A stretch of DNA of 13,392 bases from positions 1 to 13,392 of the forward strand of contig JALLOP010000035.1 of the NCBI GenBank assembly GCA_027718005.1, written 5' to 3'. Positions within the stretch are counted from its first letter, which is position 1, and each line of letters starts with the position of its first letter. Below the pieces are notes generated by a model. That model saw only the letters and a program-made list of their open reading frames with translations, was not told the DNA's origin and did no database searches. Below, in pieces: positions 11,811-13,392 of this stretch. This DNA comes from Patescibacteria group bacterium AH-259-L07. GTDB taxonomy: Bacteria > Patescibacteriota > Patescibacteriia > UBA2591 > UBA6264. The position numbers were made by a program, and so were the translations under genes.

Positions 11811-12635
11811 TTATTTTATTTGTTTGTTAATTTCATATAAAAAAATTGATGTCGCACAAGCAACATTTAATGAACTTGCTGATCCACTAATCGGAATCTT
11901 CACAAGATTATCACAAATTTCTTTGTAGTTACTGCTTAAGCCATAAGTTTCATTTCCAATTAAAAGCATCAAAGGAGTTTCAAAATTAGTTTTATCAATG
12001 GTTTTGTCGGTTTTTACAGTTGTTCCAATAATATTAAAATTCCCTATTTTAGATTTTACTTTTTTAATCCAAGGAATTAAGTCGTTATGTGACCCTAACC
12101 TGATTATTGGTATTGAAAATAATGTACCAAGACTTGCCTGAATCGTTTTTGGTTCATATAAATCAACTGAATGACCGGTCATAATTACTGCATCAACTGC
12201 AAAACTATTACAAGATCTAAGTATAGTTCCTAGATTGCCTGGACTAGAAGCTCTATCAATAACTACAACAAATAGGTCTTTTTTTATTTTAATTCTGTCT
12301 AAATCATCATTCTTCATCTCAACGAGAGTAAGTAGTTCAGAGCTATCTTCTTTGCCACTTAGTTTATCCATGAGTGAGAAGGGCATTTCAATATGTTTTT
12401 TGGCAGTTGATTTACTCAAAATTTCTTTAGCCCAATTGGATAATTTTTTTTCATTGGAATATAGAAAAGTATCAATCTTCCATTGATTTTCAAGAGCCAA
12501 ATTGATTGATTTCACACCCTCAACAAAGAATTTTTTATTTTTTGATCTTTTTACTCTGTTTCTTTTGAGGACTTCAACGTGTTGAAACTCGTTATTTTCT
12601 GAATAAATTTTGATATTCTTTGTCTTGTGTTTCAT
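11811..12635 (-). CDS. TrmH/SpoU-family RNA 2'-O-methyltransferase
   Basis: This 274-aa protein is a SPOUT-class SAM-dependent ribose methyltransferase. Residues 20-60 form the N-terminal RNA-binding domain (VLKRNRVKRSKNKKFFVEG). Motif 1 is NLGTILR (134-140) with the catalytic-type Asn134 and Arg140. Motif 2 is LLIGNETYGLS (224-234). Motif 3 is IPISGSASSLNVA (247-259) with Ser254 and Asn257. The knotted SAM site is therefore complete. The target could be 23S rRNA or tRNA and cannot be told. Its ATG follows the stop of the kinase gene by one base, so translation is probably coupled. The two genes share one cassette ending in E10. Confidence 0.9.
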   Translation of the reverse strand: MKHKTKNIKIYSENNEFQHVEVLKRNRVKRSKNKKFFVEGVKSINLALENQWKIDTFLYSNEKKLSNWAKEILSKSTAKKHIEMPFSLMDKLSGKEDSSELLTLVEMKNDDLDRIKIKKDLFVVVIDRASSPGNLGTILRSCNSFAVDAVIMTGHSVDLYEPKTIQASLGTLFSIPIIRLGSHNDLIPWIKKVKSKIGNFNIIGTTVKTDKTIDKTNFETPLMLLIGNETYGLSSNYKEICDNLVKIPISGSASSLNVACATSIFLYEINKQIK

Positions 12636-12636
12636 A

Positions 12637-13167
12637 TTAGATCACATGATACTTTTGTAAAATTTGTTCAAAAGATTTTAGTACTTCGGATTTAGTTTTG
12701 TTTGAGGTATCAATAATGTTTACTTCAAAATCTTTTGCTTGTCTGCGAAGAAAATTCAGCCAGTTTTTCATATCTTGAGTTAGCAATTCAGGTTGTTTTC
12801 TATCTTCTGTAAGTCTTTTTGCCATAATATCTTCATTACAATCAATCAGAATTATATCATAGTTAGAAAAATTGTTTTGTGAAAATCCATCTTTTATGAA
12901 CTGTAAATTTACTTGACCCTCGAAAATTATAACATCCTTATCTTTATACTCATTCAACATTTTTTTTATCAATTCGTATGTTTTTTCTTTCTGCCAATTT
13001 TCCCCAGAACCAAATTTTTCAATCATTTCTTCTGGAGTTGGAACATCAAGAGAATCAAAGCGTAAAAAAATCCAAATTTCTCTGTTTTCGTACTTATCTT
13101 TAAGAGCTGAGACAAGAGAGGTTTTTCCAACTCCAGATGCTCCGGTGATAAAAAAAATATTTTTCAT
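12637..13167 (-). CDS. P-loop nucleotide/small-molecule kinase-like protein
   Basis: This 176-aa protein starts with MKNIFFITGASGVGKTS, a Walker A motif (GASGVGKT, residues 9-16). DVIIFEGQ (78-85) is the second strand with an acidic residue, as in Walker B-like kinase motifs. RLTEDRKQP (118-126) supplies lid-type arginines. It belongs broadly to the AAA_33/NMP-kinase-like group; the phosphate acceptor is unknown. The C-terminal half is helical. There is no SD, and the start lies about 75 nt from the E11 core. It is the first gene of a two-gene unit with the RNA methyltransferase. Confidence 0.85.
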   Translation of the reverse strand: MKNIFFITGASGVGKTSLVSALKDKYENREIWIFLRFDSLDVPTPEEMIEKFGSGENWQKEKTYELIKKMLNEYKDKDVIIFEGQVNLQFIKDGFSQNNFSNYDIILIDCNEDIMAKRLTEDRKQPELLTQDMKNWLNFLRRQAKDFEVNIIDTSNKTKSEVLKSFEQILQKYHVI

Positions 13168-13235
13168 GATAAGTTATTTTTAAAAGTAAATTTTTCACTC
13201 ATTTCTTATTCAAAAAGAGACTTGGAAATATGGCG

Positions 13236-13392
13236 CACAACGTTCGAGAGTATGCGAAGCCGCGCCATTGTTTTCAGTACGAATTTTTAGGACATTATCA
13301 GCTATTGTAAACGCTGCAAGCTCTCATTTTAAGCAGCGCGGTTTGGGTGGAGTGAAAGAGAAAAAGTGATTAAATTACCTTAATTTAAAGCC
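13236..13392 (-). repeat. attC-like element E11, cut by the window edge
   Basis: The left core is CACAACG (13236-13242), followed by AGAGTATGCGAAG (13247-13259). CCGCGC (13260-13265) pairs with GCGCGG (13336-13341), followed by TTTGGGTGGAG (13342-13352). The hairpin loop is about 70 nt, far longer than in the other copies. The right half and the next gene are outside the window, so array B continues. Confidence 0.65.

Noticed and set aside
874..13392. CRISPR array
   Set aside because: Repeats are about 77-150 nt, degenerate, and spaced by whole genes; there are no short regular spacers and no cas genes.
1..13392. Archaeal (DPANN) origin suggested by DUF711, NIF3-type and GAGCGAAGCGAG-like sequence
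   Set aside because: Sigma70-type promoters, Shine-Dalgarno sites and rho-independent terminators point to Bacteria; these families are not archaeal-specific.
1..13392. tRNA or rRNA genes
   Set aside because: No cloverleaf with TTCGANNCC-type T-arm or rRNA-like conserved block was found in the gaps by eye.

Overview
The window reads as bacterial DNA, most likely from a small-genome lineage such as Patescibacteria/CPR (Parcubacteria-like). This is inferred from sigma70-type promoters (TTGACA/TATAAT), rho-independent terminators, compact AT-rich genes, a ThyX plus dCTP deaminase pair, and mostly Shine-Dalgarno-less starts. No rRNA or marker gene is present to settle the taxonomy.

There are three blocks. 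(1) 1-702: a promoter, an SD-led four- to five-helix membrane protein and a terminator, all on the minus strand. (2) Two gene arrays, A at about 874-4940 and B at about 9194-13392 (running off the window). Every gene in both arrays is on the minus strand, and every gene or gene pair is followed by one copy of a degenerate, imperfectly palindromic element of about 77-150 nt (E1-E11; E9 may be longer). (3) A spacer block at about 4945-9190 that differs in style. It has consensus promoters, a charged repeat protein, a 2OG-Fe(II) oxygenase, ThyX, Dcd and an internally deleted Fic gene. Its two middle genes are visibly richer in GC.

The E elements are bounded by short cores that on the minus strand resemble R'' (xxATAAC/xTTAAC) and R' (GTTAAGTG, GTTATGTG, GTTAAATG). 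They contain a hairpin framed by GAAG and TTTGGGTGRAG, and they lie 3' of each gene. This is the layout of integron gene cassettes with attC sites, and with no integrase visible it would be a CALIN-like array. Cassette cargo is a 109-aa NIF3-type domain, a histidine phosphatase, two NUDIX hydrolases, a DUF711/UPF0210 protein, a P-loop kinase translationally linked to a TrmH/SpoU RNA methyltransferase, and three hypothetical proteins. None of the array genes has a clear Shine-Dalgarno.

The most unusual observation is a second layer. Several cassettes carry long inverted repeats, with a different sequence in each, just inside their two ends (up to 18 bp perfect, or 26 of 29). The 5' end of a cassette is therefore the reverse complement of its own 3' end. 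In some cassettes the match runs straight through the core bases, as expected if each cassette was once a circle closed at G/TT. In others a purine-rich GACCGAAGGGAG-type module separates the core from the repeat on the 3' side only.
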